Below are positions 45,086 to 53,622 of a stretch of DNA of 64,000 nt, piece by piece. Position 1 is the first letter of the stretch. Every line of letters starts with the position of its first letter. The notes under the pieces were generated by a model, which saw only the letters and a program-made list of their open reading frames with translations, did not search any database and was not told the origin of the DNA. Origin of the DNA: Amycolatopsis cihanbeyliensis. Lineage in GTDB: Bacteria > Actinomycetota > Actinomycetes > Mycobacteriales > Pseudonocardiaceae. The position numbers and the translations under genes are program-made. The stretch covers positions 558,001-622,000 of the forward strand of contig NZ_VFML01000001.1 in NCBI RefSeq assembly GCF_006715045.1, read 5' to 3'.

Positions 45086-46162
45086 ATGTCCGTACCTGCC
45101 GACCGGGAGCTGGACCGGGACGCCCTCCGGCTGCGCCGGCCGCGGCCACGCGCGGAACCGGCGGGCACGCTGGAGACGGCCCGGCACGTCGCCGAGGACC
45201 TCGCGGACGGCCTCGCCGGTCCGCGCGCCCGCGCGGCGGCACGCGGAATCCGCCGGCTGCTCGAGGTCGAGGGCGTCGGGCTGGCGGACCTCTCCGGCGG
45301 GCTGGTGCTGTCCGGGCGGCTGCCCGCGGAGGTCGACACGGCGGCCATGGTCGAGGACGTGCTGCACACCGAAAGCCGGTGCGGCCGCGGCCAGGTCATC
45401 GCGCTCCCGCTGATCGTGCACGACGAGATGGCCGGCGCGCTGCTGGTCTCCGGCCGGGCCGGCAGGGCGGCACTGCGCGAGGTCGCCGGCGTGATCGTGG
45501 CGGCGCTGGAACGCGGCCACCTCGAGGCCTCGGCCGAGCACGCCGCGCAGGCCGAGTTGCGGGCGCTGCGCGCGGAGATCTCCCCGCACTTCGTGTACAA
45601 CGCGCTCACCGTCATCGCCGGCCTTGTCCGCTCCGAACCCGCCCGGTCACGGGAGCTGATGCTCGACTTCGCCGACTACATCCGGTACAGCCTGGCCAGG
45701 CACGGCGAGTACACCACGGTGGCCGACGAGTTCCACGCGATCGAGACCTACCTCGCACTGCAGCGCGCCGTGCTCGGCGACCGGCTGCGGGTGCAGGTCA
45801 GGGTGGCGCCCGAGGTGCTCGCCGTGGCCATCCCCTACCTGGTCCTGCAGCCGATCGTGGAGAACGCGGTGCGGCACGGGATCGAGCCCTGCGCGGGTGG
45901 CGGGCACGTGCAGGTCACCGGCGAGGCCGAGGGCGCGGACTGCGTGATCAGCGTGGAGGACAGCGGCACCGGGATGCACCCCGCTGCGGCCGAGGCCGTC
46001 CTCGCCGGGCACGGCGGCGGCAGCATGGGACTGGCCAATGTCGACCGCAGGTTGCGTAACGTGTACGGGCCGTGGTTCGGGCTCGTCGTGGAGACGGCCG
46101 AGGGCGACGGCACCAGGGTGCTCGTCCGGGTCCCCATGTTCCAGCCGGGAGTGATGCCGTGA
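45086..46162 (+). CDS. LytS-type soluble sensor histidine kinase
   Basis: A 358-residue histidine kinase. The N-terminal half (about 30-150) is a GAF-like sensory domain without any transmembrane segment. The kinase half has the phosphoacceptor region LRALRAEISPHFVYNAL with His168, a PIVENAVRHGIEP box and VEDSGTG and GLANVDRRL motifs. Being soluble, it should sense an intracellular signal or a partner membrane protein. It overlaps the LytR gene by GTGA (46159-46162) and lies just upstream of two symporter genes, which it may regulate. Confidence 0.92.
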   Translation: MSVPADRELDRDALRLRRPRPRAEPAGTLETARHVAEDLADGLAGPRARAAARGIRRLLEVEGVGLADLSGGLVLSGRLPAEVDTAAMVEDVLHTESRCGRGQVIALPLIVHDEMAGALLVSGRAGRAALREVAGVIVAALERGHLEASAEHAAQAELRALRAEISPHFVYNALTVIAGLVRSEPARSRELMLDFADYIRYSLARHGEYTTVADEFHAIETYLALQRAVLGDRLRVQVRVAPEVLAVAIPYLVLQPIVENAVRHGIEPCAGGGHVQVTGEAEGADCVISVEDSGTGMHPAAAEAVLAGHGGGSMGLANVDRRLRNVYGPWFGLVVETAEGDGTRVLVRVPMFQPGVMP

Positions 46163-46932
46163 AAGCCAGCGGCCTGCACGTACTCGCCGTGGACGATGTG
46201 CCCGCGGCGCTGGAGGACCTGTGCCAGCTGCTCCGGGACGCCCCGGAGATCGCCCGGGTCACCGCGGCCGGCGACCCGCTCAGCGCGCTGCGGATGATCC
46301 GCGGCGAGCGGTTCGACGCGGTGTTCCTGGACATCGCCATGCCCGGCCTGGACGGGCTGGAGCTGGCCGCGCTGCTGGGCAAGCTCGCCGAGCCACCGGT
46401 GATCGTGTTCGTCACCGCCTATGACGAGCACGCGGTGGCGGCCTTCGGTGTCGGGGCGGTGGACTACCTGCTCAAACCGGTGCGCGCGGAACGCCTCGCC
46501 GACGCGCTGGCCAGGGTCGGCCGGATCACGCCTGCCGCGGAACCCGGCAGCGACCGGCCGGACGCACTCGCGGCGCTGCCGGTGGAGTCCGGCGGCCGCA
46601 CCCGGTACGTGCGGCGCGACGACGTGCGCTTCGTCGAGGCGCACGGCGACTACGTCCGGCTGCACACCCCCTCCGGCGTGCACCCGGTACGGATGCCGAT
46701 CTCCCGCCTCGAGGAGTACTGGGCGGACGCCGGTTTCGCCCGCGCGCACCGCGGCTACCTCGTGGCCCTGGACGCGGTGCGCGAGCTGCGCAGCGACTCG
46801 GTCGGTGGCCTGCTCGCGCACACCGACCTCGGGGACGTACCGGTCAGCCGCAGGCACGCAAGGGAACTGCGCGAGCGGCTGCTGCGCGCGGCCCAGCGCG
46901 GCGAGCTCAGCCGACCCGAGCAACGCACCTGA
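46159..46932 (+). CDS. LytR-type response regulator (REC plus LytTR DNA-binding)
   Basis: A 257-residue response regulator. The REC domain begins LHVLAVDDVP; the phosphorylated Asp is in AVFLDIAMPG, with TAYDEHAV and LLKPVRAERL. The C-terminal LytTR domain (about 150-245) includes VRFVEAHGDYVRLHT and FARAHRGYLV. GTG 46159 is used. Known relatives control pyruvate or acetate transport systems (LytSR, YpdAB, BtsSR). Confidence 0.93.
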   Translation: MKASGLHVLAVDDVPAALEDLCQLLRDAPEIARVTAAGDPLSALRMIRGERFDAVFLDIAMPGLDGLELAALLGKLAEPPVIVFVTAYDEHAVAAFGVGAVDYLLKPVRAERLADALARVGRITPAAEPGSDRPDALAALPVESGGRTRYVRRDDVRFVEAHGDYVRLHTPSGVHPVRMPISRLEEYWADAGFARAHRGYLVALDAVRELRSDSVGGLLAHTDLGDVPVSRRHARELRERLLRAAQRGELSRPEQRT

Positions 46933-46952
46933 CCGGCACCGGGATCATCGAG

Positions 46953-47303
46953 ATGAGTACCAACCGCCGCGTCGCGGTCACCAGCCCGCAGACCCGCCTG
47001 GCGCACGCCCGGCGCAGGCACCGCGCGCGGTGGCGGCCGGCGACGCTGGACCCCGCCGAGGCCCAGCGGGCCGTCCGGCTCTACCGGGCGCAACGCCGAC
47101 GCTCGACGCTCGCCGTCGCCCTGCTGTTCGCGCTCATCTTCGGCCTGCCCGTGCTGCTGGCCGCCTTCCCCGCCCTGGATGGGTTGCGGCTGCTCGGCGT
47201 GCCCGCGTCCTGGATCGCCGTGGCCGTCGTTCCGTTCCCCGCCATGGTGTCGCTGGCCTGGTGGCAGCTGCGCCGGGCCGAACGCGCCGAGGACGACGGG
47301 TGA
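46953..47303 (+). CDS. Small membrane protein preceding the first symporter
   Basis: A 116-residue protein. The N terminus is strongly basic (RLAHARRRHRARWRP), followed by two hydrophobic helices (TLAVALLFALIFGLPVLLA and WIAVAVVPFPAMVSLAWW). It overlaps the symporter start by GTGA (47300-47303), as DUF485 proteins do with acetate permeases, although it does not match that family in sequence. It is likely a symporter partner or assembly factor. Confidence 0.78.
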   Translation: MSTNRRVAVTSPQTRLAHARRRHRARWRPATLDPAEAQRAVRLYRAQRRRSTLAVALLFALIFGLPVLLAAFPALDGLRLLGVPASWIAVAVVPFPAMVSLAWWQLRRAERAEDDG

Positions 47304-49075
47304 TCACGGCCTTCGCGGTGGCCCCGGTCGTGCTGGTCACCCTGCTGATCGGGCTGCGCGGCGTGGCGGCCATGCGCACCACCTCCGACTTTCTTGTCGC
47401 CTCCCGGCGGGTCTCCCCGCTGCTGAACTCGGCGGCGGTCTCCGGGGAGTACCTGTCGGCGGCCTCCTTCCTCGGGGTGGCCGGACTCGTGGTGAAGGAC
47501 GGCATCGGCGCGCTGTGGTACCCGGTCGGGTTCACCGCCGGGTACATCGCGATGCTCGCGCTGGTCGCCGCGCCGATGCGGCGCTCGGGGGCGCTGACCG
47601 TGCCCGACTTCGCCGAGGCGAGGCTGGCCTCCCCCGCGCTGCGCAAGCTGGCCGCCGTGGTGGTGCTGGTGATCAGCGGGCTCTACCTGGTGCCGCAATT
47701 CCGCACGGCGGGGTTGGTGCTCAGCGTGGTCGGCGAGCAGCCGTACTGGGTCGGCGTGGTGATCGCCGGCGCGGCGGTCAGCATCACCCTCGTGCTCGGC
47801 GGGATGCGCGCGGCCACCTACGTGCAGGCGTTCCAGTTCTTCTTCAAGCTGTTGCTGTTCATCGTCCCGGCCGTGTGGCTGCTCACCCAGGTCGGGCCGC
47901 AGGTGCGGGAGGAGGCCCTGCACCCCGTCGAGTTCACCCACTTCCACCAGGACACCGCGGTCACCTTCCGGGTCCCGGTCACCCTCGAGGTACCGCCCGG
48001 CGCCGCGCTGCGGGAACCGGACGGCACGGTCACACCGCTGCCGGAAGGGGAATGGCAGGTACCCGGCGGCCGCGCCGTGGTGTTCCCCGCGGGCGCCCCC
48101 GCCCCCGACCTGGCGGGCGAGACCGCGCCCGGCGGCCCCGGCTGGCAACGCCCGCTGCTGGACCTCGAGGAGACCGGTTACCCGCTGCTGGGCACGCTGT
48201 CCGTGCTGGCCGCCACCATGCTCGGCACGATGGGGTTGCCGCACGTGCTGATGCGCTTCCACACCAGCCCGGACGGGCGAGCGGCCCGCAGGACGGCGGT
48301 GCTGACCGTGGCGCTGCTCAGCGTGTTCTACCTCTTCCCGTGGATCTACGGGGTCCTCGGCAGGGTGCTGGTGCCGCACCTGTATCTCTCCGGGGCCACC
48401 GATACCGCGGTGGTGGCGTTACCGGCACAGGTGGATACCGGGGCCTGGGGAACGTTCTTCACCGGCCTGCTCACCGCGGGGGCCTTCGCCGCGTTCCTCG
48501 CCACCTCGCTCGGGCTGGTGCTGGTCGCCTCCGGCGCGATCTCGCACGACCTGGTTCCCGGCGGGCTGCGCCAGCTTCGGGTGGCCGTGGTGGGCGCGGC
48601 CACGGTGGTGGTGCTGCTGGCCCTTCCCGCGTTCAGCTTCGACGCCGGCACGCTGGTGACCTGGGGGTTCACCGTGGCCGCGGCCACCTTCTGCCCGCTG
48701 CTGGTGCTGGGCATCTGGTGGCGCGGGCTGACCGTGCCCGGCGCGCTCAGCGGCGTCACCGTCGGGCTGCTGGCCTCCACCGGGGCGTTCACGCTGACCC
48801 TGTTCGAACCACCGGTCAGCGGCTGGCTCGCCATCCTGCTGGCCCAGCCCGCGCCCTGGGCGGTGCCGCTGGCCTTCGCCGTGATGATCGTGGTCTCCCT
48901 GTTCGGCAGGCCGCCGCCCTGGGCCGCGGCCGCGATGTTGCGGTTGCACCTGGACGAGAACCGGCACTCGCTCATCGCCGACCGGCACGCGGTCGCCAGG
49001 GACCTCGGCCACTCGTCGTGGTCCGCCCGCCGCTCGTCGGCCGTTCGTCGCATCACACGCCGGTTGGTCCGCTGA
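47300..49075 (+). CDS. Sodium:solute symporter (SSS family) with an extracytoplasmic insertion
   Basis: A 591-residue SSS permease. SGEYLSAASFLGVAGLVVKDG and LGTMGLPHVLMRFHTSPDG are the acetate/pyruvate permease signatures. Between the helix ending WLLTQVG and the helix beginning PLLGTLSVLAAT there is an insertion of roughly 65-70 residues (VTFRVPVTLEVPPGAALRE and a proline-rich stretch) that ActP lacks. It may form an external domain. The C-terminal tail (HLDENRHSLIADRHAVARD) is cytosolic. Probable substrates are short monocarboxylates; the LytSR-type pair upstream may be its regulator or sense its flux. Confidence 0.9.
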   Translation: MITAFAVAPVVLVTLLIGLRGVAAMRTTSDFLVASRRVSPLLNSAAVSGEYLSAASFLGVAGLVVKDGIGALWYPVGFTAGYIAMLALVAAPMRRSGALTVPDFAEARLASPALRKLAAVVVLVISGLYLVPQFRTAGLVLSVVGEQPYWVGVVIAGAAVSITLVLGGMRAATYVQAFQFFFKLLLFIVPAVWLLTQVGPQVREEALHPVEFTHFHQDTAVTFRVPVTLEVPPGAALREPDGTVTPLPEGEWQVPGGRAVVFPAGAPAPDLAGETAPGGPGWQRPLLDLEETGYPLLGTLSVLAATMLGTMGLPHVLMRFHTSPDGRAARRTAVLTVALLSVFYLFPWIYGVLGRVLVPHLYLSGATDTAVVALPAQVDTGAWGTFFTGLLTAGAFAAFLATSLGLVLVASGAISHDLVPGGLRQLRVAVVGAATVVVLLALPAFSFDAGTLVTWGFTVAAATFCPLLVLGIWWRGLTVPGALSGVTVGLLASTGAFTLTLFEPPVSGWLAILLAQPAPWAVPLAFAVMIVVSLFGRPPPWAAAAMLRLHLDENRHSLIADRHAVARDLGHSSWSARRSSAVRRITRRLVR

Positions 49076-49145
49076 TGATTCCGACATTTCACCGAGCTTC
49101 CTAGGGTGACGCACGACACGAAGCCGTGCGCCGAGGAGGCTGGTC

Positions 49146-49484
49146 ATGAACGAGCCCGTCACCCACTCCGCATCCCCACCGCCCTGGCAAGAGGTGCAGG
49201 AAAGTGCTGATTTCAGGCGGTTGCGTAAACGGTTGCGAAGCTTTGTTTTTCCGATGACGGGTTTCTTTTTGGTGTGGTATTTGTTGTATGTGTTGCTTGC
49301 GGATTACGCGCCGGGTTTCATGTCGAGGCCGGTGTGGGGGAATATCAATATCGGGTTGATTTTCGGGTTGTTGCAGTTCGTGTCCACGTTCGTGATCACG
49401 GGGTTGTACGTGTGGTACGCCAACCGCCGGCTGGACCCGATCGCGGACCGGCTCCGCGGTGAGATCGAGGGGGATGCCCGATGA
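49146..49484 (+). CDS. DUF485 family membrane protein
   Basis: A 112-residue two-helix protein of the DUF485 family. FPMTGFFLVWYLLYVLLADY and the second helix LIFGLLQFVSTFVITGLYVW are conserved, followed by YANRRLDPIADRLR. It normally precedes acetate permease genes and overlaps actP here by ATGA (49481-49484). Its codons are unlike the neighbours: third positions are rich in G and T (ttt, ttg, gtt), giving a lower GC stretch at 49200-49400. Confidence 0.93.
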   Translation: MNEPVTHSASPPPWQEVQESADFRRLRKRLRSFVFPMTGFFLVWYLLYVLLADYAPGFMSRPVWGNINIGLIFGLLQFVSTFVITGLYVWYANRRLDPIADRLRGEIEGDAR

Positions 49485-51094
49485 GTGTGCTGGCGCAGGG
49501 TGTGCAGGGCGGTAACCCGGCCCTGAACATCAGCATTTTCGCGGTGTTCGTGGTGGTGACCCTGGTGGTGGTGTTCCGGGCCTCCCGCAACACCCGCACC
49601 GCCTCGGACTACTACGCCGCCGGCCGCAGCTTCACCGGCCCGCAGAACGGCACCGCCATCGCCGGGGACTACCTCTCCGCAGCCTCCTTCCTCGGCATCA
49701 CCGGCGCCATCGCCCTGACCGGCTACGACGGGTTCCTCTACTCCATCGGGTTCCTGGTGGCCTGGCTGGTGGCGCTGCTGCTGGTGGCCGAACTCATGCG
49801 CAACACCGGCAAGTTCACCATGGGCGACGTGCTGGCCTTCCGCATGCGGCAACGCCCCGTCCGCGCCGCCGCGGCCACCTCCACCCTCGCCGTGTCCTTC
49901 TTCTACCTGCTGGCCCAGATGGCCGGCGCCGGCATCCTGGTCTCCCTCCTACTGGGCATCTCCGGAGAAACAGGCCAATCCCTCGTGATCGCCGTCGTCG
50001 GCATCATCATGATCATCTACGTGCTGGTCGGCGGCATGAAAGGCACCACCTGGGTCCAGATCATCAAAGCCGCCCTCCTCATCACCGGCGCCGCCCTCAT
50101 GACCTTCTGGGTCCTGAGCCGCTACGACCTCAACCTCTCCACCCTGCTCGGCGCCGCCGTCGACCGCGCCGGCACCGACGGCGCCAGCCTCCTGGGCCCC
50201 GGCGCCAAATACGGCGCCACCGACACCAGCAAAATCGACTTCCTCTCCCTCGCCCTCGCCCTCGTCCTCGGCACCGCCGGCCTCCCCCACGTCCTCATGC
50301 GCTTCTACACCGTCCCCACCGCCCGCGACGCCCGCCGCTCCGTAGTCTGGGCCATCACCTGGATCGGCCTGTTCTACCTCTTCAGCCTCATCCTCGGCTA
50401 CGGCGCCGCCGCCCTCGTCGGCCCCGACACCATCGCCGCCGCCCCCGGCGGCGCCAACGCCGCCGCCCCCCTCCTCGCCCTCGAACTCGGCGGCCCCCTC
50501 CTCCTGGGCTTCATCGCCGCCGTCGCCTTCGCCACCATCCTCGCCGTCGTCGCCGGCCTCACCATCACCGCCTCCGCCAGCTTCGCCCACGACGTCTACG
50601 CAAACGTCATCAAAAAAGGCCACGTCGACTCCAAACACACCGAAGTCCGCGTCGCCCGCATCACCGCCCTCGTCATCGGCACCCTCGCCATCCTCGGCGG
50701 CATCGGCGCCAAAAACCAAAACGTCGCCTTCCTCGTCGCCCTCGCCTTCGCCGTCGCCGCCTCCGCCAACCTCCCCACCATCCTCTACAGCCTCTTCTGG
50801 AAACGCTTCAACACCACCGGCGCCCTCGCCAGCATCTACGGCGGCCTCACCACCAGCATCCTGCTCATCCTCTTCTCCCCCGCCGTCACCGGCACCCCCA
50901 CCTCCATGATCACCACCATCGACATCGCCTGGTTCCCCCTCTCCAACCCCGGCCTCATCTCCATCCCCACCTCCTTCCTCCTCGGCTGGGCCGCCACCCT
51001 CCTCTCCCACGAACAACACAACCACCCCAAACACGCCGAAATGGAAGTCCGCTCCCTCACCGGAGCCCACGCCGAAAAAGCAACACAGCACTAG
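49481..51094 (+). CDS. actP: Cation/acetate symporter (ActP type)
   Basis: A 537-residue SSS permease for acetate and related acids with Na+ or H+. It has about 13 helices, SGEYLSAASFLG replaced by AGDYLSAASFLG, a TAGLPHVLMRFYTVP motif and a SFAHDVYANV loop. Third codon positions shift along the gene: G-rich near the start, then almost all C, with A in place of G in Lys, Glu and Gln codons in the last two thirds. This makes a long meaningless antisense frame (49949-51145). It is the second of two symporters behind LytSR. Confidence 0.94.
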   Translation: MSVLAQGVQGGNPALNISIFAVFVVVTLVVVFRASRNTRTASDYYAAGRSFTGPQNGTAIAGDYLSAASFLGITGAIALTGYDGFLYSIGFLVAWLVALLLVAELMRNTGKFTMGDVLAFRMRQRPVRAAAATSTLAVSFFYLLAQMAGAGILVSLLLGISGETGQSLVIAVVGIIMIIYVLVGGMKGTTWVQIIKAALLITGAALMTFWVLSRYDLNLSTLLGAAVDRAGTDGASLLGPGAKYGATDTSKIDFLSLALALVLGTAGLPHVLMRFYTVPTARDARRSVVWAITWIGLFYLFSLILGYGAAALVGPDTIAAAPGGANAAAPLLALELGGPLLLGFIAAVAFATILAVVAGLTITASASFAHDVYANVIKKGHVDSKHTEVRVARITALVIGTLAILGGIGAKNQNVAFLVALAFAVAASANLPTILYSLFWKRFNTTGALASIYGGLTTSILLILFSPAVTGTPTSMITTIDIAWFPLSNPGLISIPTSFLLGWAATLLSHEQHNHPKHAEMEVRSLTGAHAEKATQH

Positions 51095-51119
51095 AGCGGC
51101 GCTGAAGACTCGGTCAATC

Positions 51120-51184
51120 CCCTGAAAGAAGCTTTGAATGGCCACCTGCGAATCCGGTCTCCCGGCGTATGGTGGCCTTCAGGG
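51120..51184. terminator. Hairpin downstream of actP
   Basis: GGCCACC (51140-51146) pairs with GGTGGCC (51171-51177), and CCCTGAA (51120-51126) with TTCAGGG (51178-51184). A two-part stem could terminate actP transcription or structure the leader of the small gene at 51263. The rest of 51185-51262 has no recognisable gene. Confidence 0.5.
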
Positions 51185-51262
51185 CGTTTGCCTGGCGATG
51201 GTTCCCCGTCGCGGCATGGGGGTAATCGCATGGCGAGAACCCGAGTAGTGAGGGAGTGACCG

Positions 51263-51430
51263 ATGAAGGACCACGCAATGGGGAGCGGCGACCAGTCCAC
51301 CACCCTGCCAAGAGCCGAGCCGGGCCGCGAGCACGGCGCCGCCGCGGCCGACGGCGGGCGCTGGGGCATCCCGTCCCCCAGAGTCGAGGACGAGGAGTTC
51401 GAGCCGACGATCATCCGCGGTCGCGAGTAG
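51263..51430 (+). CDS. Small unknown protein, 55 residues
   Basis: A 55-codon frame from ATG 51263, with GGGAG about 7 bases upstream. It is hydrophilic: MKDHAMGSGDQSTTLPRAEP at the start, then RWGIPSPRVEDEEFEPTII near the end. The acidic C-terminal patch (EDEEFEPT) looks constrained, and the start and ribosome site are good, so it may be a real small gene. No known family, signal or membrane helix was recognised. A long structured stretch precedes it. Confidence 0.5.
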   Translation: MKDHAMGSGDQSTTLPRAEPGREHGAAAADGGRWGIPSPRVEDEEFEPTIIRGRE

Positions 51431-51440
51431 CCTCATCGGC

Positions 51441-51821
51441 GTGCGGATCGGCATCGCGGTTCTGGCTCTCCTGCTCACCGCCTGCGGGGCGGCGGACACG
51501 GCGCCGCCCGAGGAATCCGGCGCCACCCCACCGGGCCCGACGGCGCCGCCGACCACGGGATCACCGACGGGGTCGAGGCCGCCGCCGACGGCGCCCACCA
51601 CGCCCCCGGGAGAGATCACCGTGCGCGGCGTGGTCCAGCAGGGCGTCGAGCCCGGCTGCCTGGTGCTCACCGGCTCCGACCAGGTCTACCTGCTGGTCGG
51701 CGAGCGGGCACGGCTGGAGCCGGGCGCCGAGGTCCAGGTCCGGGGCACGCCGGAGCCTGGCCTGATGACCACCTGCCAGCAGGGGACCCCGCTACGGGTC
51801 GCCGAGGTGCGACCGGGTTGA
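51441..51821 (+). CDS. Small lipoprotein of unknown function
   Basis: A 126-residue protein with a lipoprotein signal peptide: MRIGIAVLALLLTACG, with the lipobox Cys after LLTA. A Pro/Thr/Gly-rich linker (about 18-58) follows. The folded part has VRGVVQQGVEPGCLVLTGSD and VQVRGTPEPG; two Cys may form a disulfide. It resembles small OB-like envelope lipoproteins. It starts 10 bases after the preceding small gene. The function is unknown. Confidence 0.75.
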   Translation: MRIGIAVLALLLTACGAADTAPPEESGATPPGPTAPPTTGSPTGSRPPPTAPTTPPGEITVRGVVQQGVEPGCLVLTGSDQVYLLVGERARLEPGAEVQVRGTPEPGLMTTCQQGTPLRVAEVRPG

Positions 51822-51881
51822 GCCGGGAATGAGCAAGCCGCCACCGGGTACCCGGGAGGGAGACATCCGGAGGTGACAGTC

Positions 51882-52394
51882 ATGGCAACCACGAACGAGA
51901 CCACCGTCCCCACCGCCCCGCAGCAGGTGGTGGCCAGCTACCCGAGCTACCGGCAGGTCGAGCAGGCCGTGGACTACCTCTCCGACCAGCACTTCCCGGT
52001 GGAGCGCACGATGATCGTCGGGCGCGGCATGGAGCTGGTGGAGCGGGTCACCGGCAGGCTCACCTCGTTACGGGCCGCGGGCCTCTCGGCGGGACCCGGC
52101 GCCGTGGTGGGTGCGCTGATCGGCTGGCTGTTCGGCTGGTTCGGCTGGTTGGACCCGCTGATCGCCAGCCTGCTGCTGGCGCTCTACGGCGCCGTGTTCG
52201 GCGCGATCATCGGTGCCCTGATCGGCCTGGTCGGGCACGCGGTGACCGGCGGCCGCCGTGACTTCAGCTCGGTGCCCGGTTTCCGGGCCCGCTCGCACGA
52301 CCTGCTGGTGGATACCGAGGTCGCCGAGCGGGCGAGCACCTTGCTGCGCTCGGAAGGCGCGCCGGGGGTCGGCGAGGCACCGGTCCCCCGGTAG
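51882..52394 (+). CDS. General stress protein 17M-like (YflT-domain) membrane protein
   Basis: A 170-residue protein. The N-terminal domain VVASYPSYRQVEQAVDYLSD, then PVERTMIVGRGMELVERVTGR is the stress-protein 17M (YflT) fold. Two glycine-rich hydrophobic segments (AGPGAVVGALIGWLFGWFGW and LIASLLLALYGAVFGAIIG) follow, giving a membrane-associated protein. ATG 51882 has GGAGG 8 bases upstream. It is convergent with the XRE gene (stops 3 bases apart). Known relatives respond to general stress. Confidence 0.88.
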   Translation: MATTNETTVPTAPQQVVASYPSYRQVEQAVDYLSDQHFPVERTMIVGRGMELVERVTGRLTSLRAAGLSAGPGAVVGALIGWLFGWFGWLDPLIASLLLALYGAVFGAIIGALIGLVGHAVTGGRRDFSSVPGFRARSHDLLVDTEVAERASTLLRSEGAPGVGEAPVPR

Positions 52395-52397
52395 CCC

Positions 52398-53375
52398 CTA
52401 CTCCCACTCCCAGCCGACGCCGAGCACGCCGGGCGGCACCTCGCGGGCGATCCGATGCACCCAGCGGCCCGAGGTCACGGTCAGCTCCTCATCGGTATGC
52501 GAGCTGCCGTGCGGGCCGTGCCTGCTGAACCCGAAGCAGCGCACCGGGGCCGCGCCCGCGGCGAAGCGCACGCTCACGACATAGGTGTCGGCCGGGTATC
52601 GGAAGCCCCGGCGGTAGTCCAGGCTCGTCGCCGGGGAGTCGACGGTGAACTCGTACTCCAGCAGGTGCGTCTCCCCCACCCGTAGCCTGCGGTCGAACAG
52701 CAGCTCCGCGGCGATCACCGCGGCCTCGTGGTGCCGCCGCACCTTGCCGAGCCGGCAGTTGTCCCGCGCCGAGGGCGTGATGTCGGCGGCCGCACTGCCC
52801 GGTTCGGCGCAGTACACCGCAAGGTGGCGATCCGGATCGTCCTCCATCGCCCGCAGCACCACCCTGGTACGCACCGAGTGGATGGCACGATCCGCGCCGA
52901 CCGACACGATGTCCTCCTGGCAGAACACCCGCAGCTTGTGGTCGGAAGGACCGAGCACAGGGTCGATCGCCTGCGCCAAGGCCCAGGCCGGCTCCAGGAT
53001 GCCGTCGTAGCGACGCTCCGTGGACTGCCGGTTGGTCCACCGGCCCCGCGGCCGGGGCGGACCGAGCAGCCCGGCGAGCGCGTGGGTATGCAATCCGAGG
53101 ATGCTCTCGATGGCGCGCACCGCACGCAGCGAGTCCGCCCGCTCCGGCCGGCTACGGCCCTGCTGCCAGTAGCTCAGGCTCGCCATGCTGACCCGGATGC
53201 CGCGTTGGGCAAGACGCTGACGCAGCCCCTCCAGGGTGAGCCCGCTGCGCTCGATCGCCGCCCGCAACGCCCGGTGGAACGGCCCGGTCCGCAGCAGGAT
53301 CTCGACGTCCGGCGGGTGCCGGTCACTCCGGGCCCCTGCGGGCGACTCGCCGGCCGGAATGGTCATGCGGGACAC
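52398..53375 (-). CDS. XRE-type helix-turn-helix regulator with a large C-terminal domain
   Basis: A 325-residue regulator. The HTH (about 40-95) includes RSGLTLEGLRQRLAQRG and SMASLSYWQQGRSRPERADSL. The C-terminal two thirds has ordered segments (SDHKLRVFCQEDIVSVGADR, HTHALAGLLGPPRPRG) but no recognised ligand domain; Cys and His residues might bind a metal or a ligand. GTG 53375 is taken because GGGAGG lies 6 bases upstream; ATG 53366 is an alternative. It is divergent from the secreted peptidase, with two palindromes between, so it may regulate that gene. Confidence 0.85.
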   Translation of the reverse strand: MSRMTIPAGESPAGARSDRHPPDVEILLRTGPFHRALRAAIERSGLTLEGLRQRLAQRGIRVSMASLSYWQQGRSRPERADSLRAVRAIESILGLHTHALAGLLGPPRPRGRWTNRQSTERRYDGILEPAWALAQAIDPVLGPSDHKLRVFCQEDIVSVGADRAIHSVRTRVVLRAMEDDPDRHLAVYCAEPGSAAADITPSARDNCRLGKVRRHHEAAVIAAELLFDRRLRVGETHLLEYEFTVDSPATSLDYRRGFRYPADTYVVSVRFAAGAAPVRCFGFSRHGPHGSSHTDEELTVTSGRWVHRIAREVPPGVLGVGWEWE

Positions 53376-53404
53376 GATATGCCTCCCGTTTCCACCAATA
53401 TTCT

Positions 53405-53426
53405 GTGAAAGAAAACAGTTTTTCAC
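53405..53426. promoter_or_regulatory. Dyad near the XRE gene start
   Basis: GTGAAA (53405-53410) and TTTCAC (53421-53426) form a perfect dyad with a 10-bp A-rich spacer, 30 bp before the XRE start. It is a candidate autoregulatory operator. Confidence 0.5.
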
Positions 53427-53535
53427 GCCCGCACCGCGGTCGACGAGACCGGGCGCGCGGCTGCTGGGCAGGTGAGATGAGCACCTCCGGTCCGCGCCTA
53501 TCAACAGTATTCGGCCACCCATTCAACGGACACAA

Positions 53536-53549
53536 CCGACGATCGTCGG
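53536..53549. promoter_or_regulatory. 14-bp palindrome upstream of the M23 peptidase gene
   Basis: CCGACGATCGTCGG is a perfect 14-bp palindrome about 75 bp before the peptidase start. It is a candidate operator for the XRE regulator or another factor in the 247-bp intergenic region. No other clear element was found there. Confidence 0.45.
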
Positions 53550-53622
53550 GCGGCTTGACGCGCCGGTAGCCAACCGATTTTCTGCCTACTACCCCTGCAC
53601 GTTTCGATCCCCGGAGAAACAC

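Noticed and set aside
49949..51145. A 398-codon antisense frame within actP
   Set aside because: It translates to Gly/Asp/Glu/Val-rich low complexity and arises from the C-ending codons of actP on the other strand; the actP protein is well conserved.
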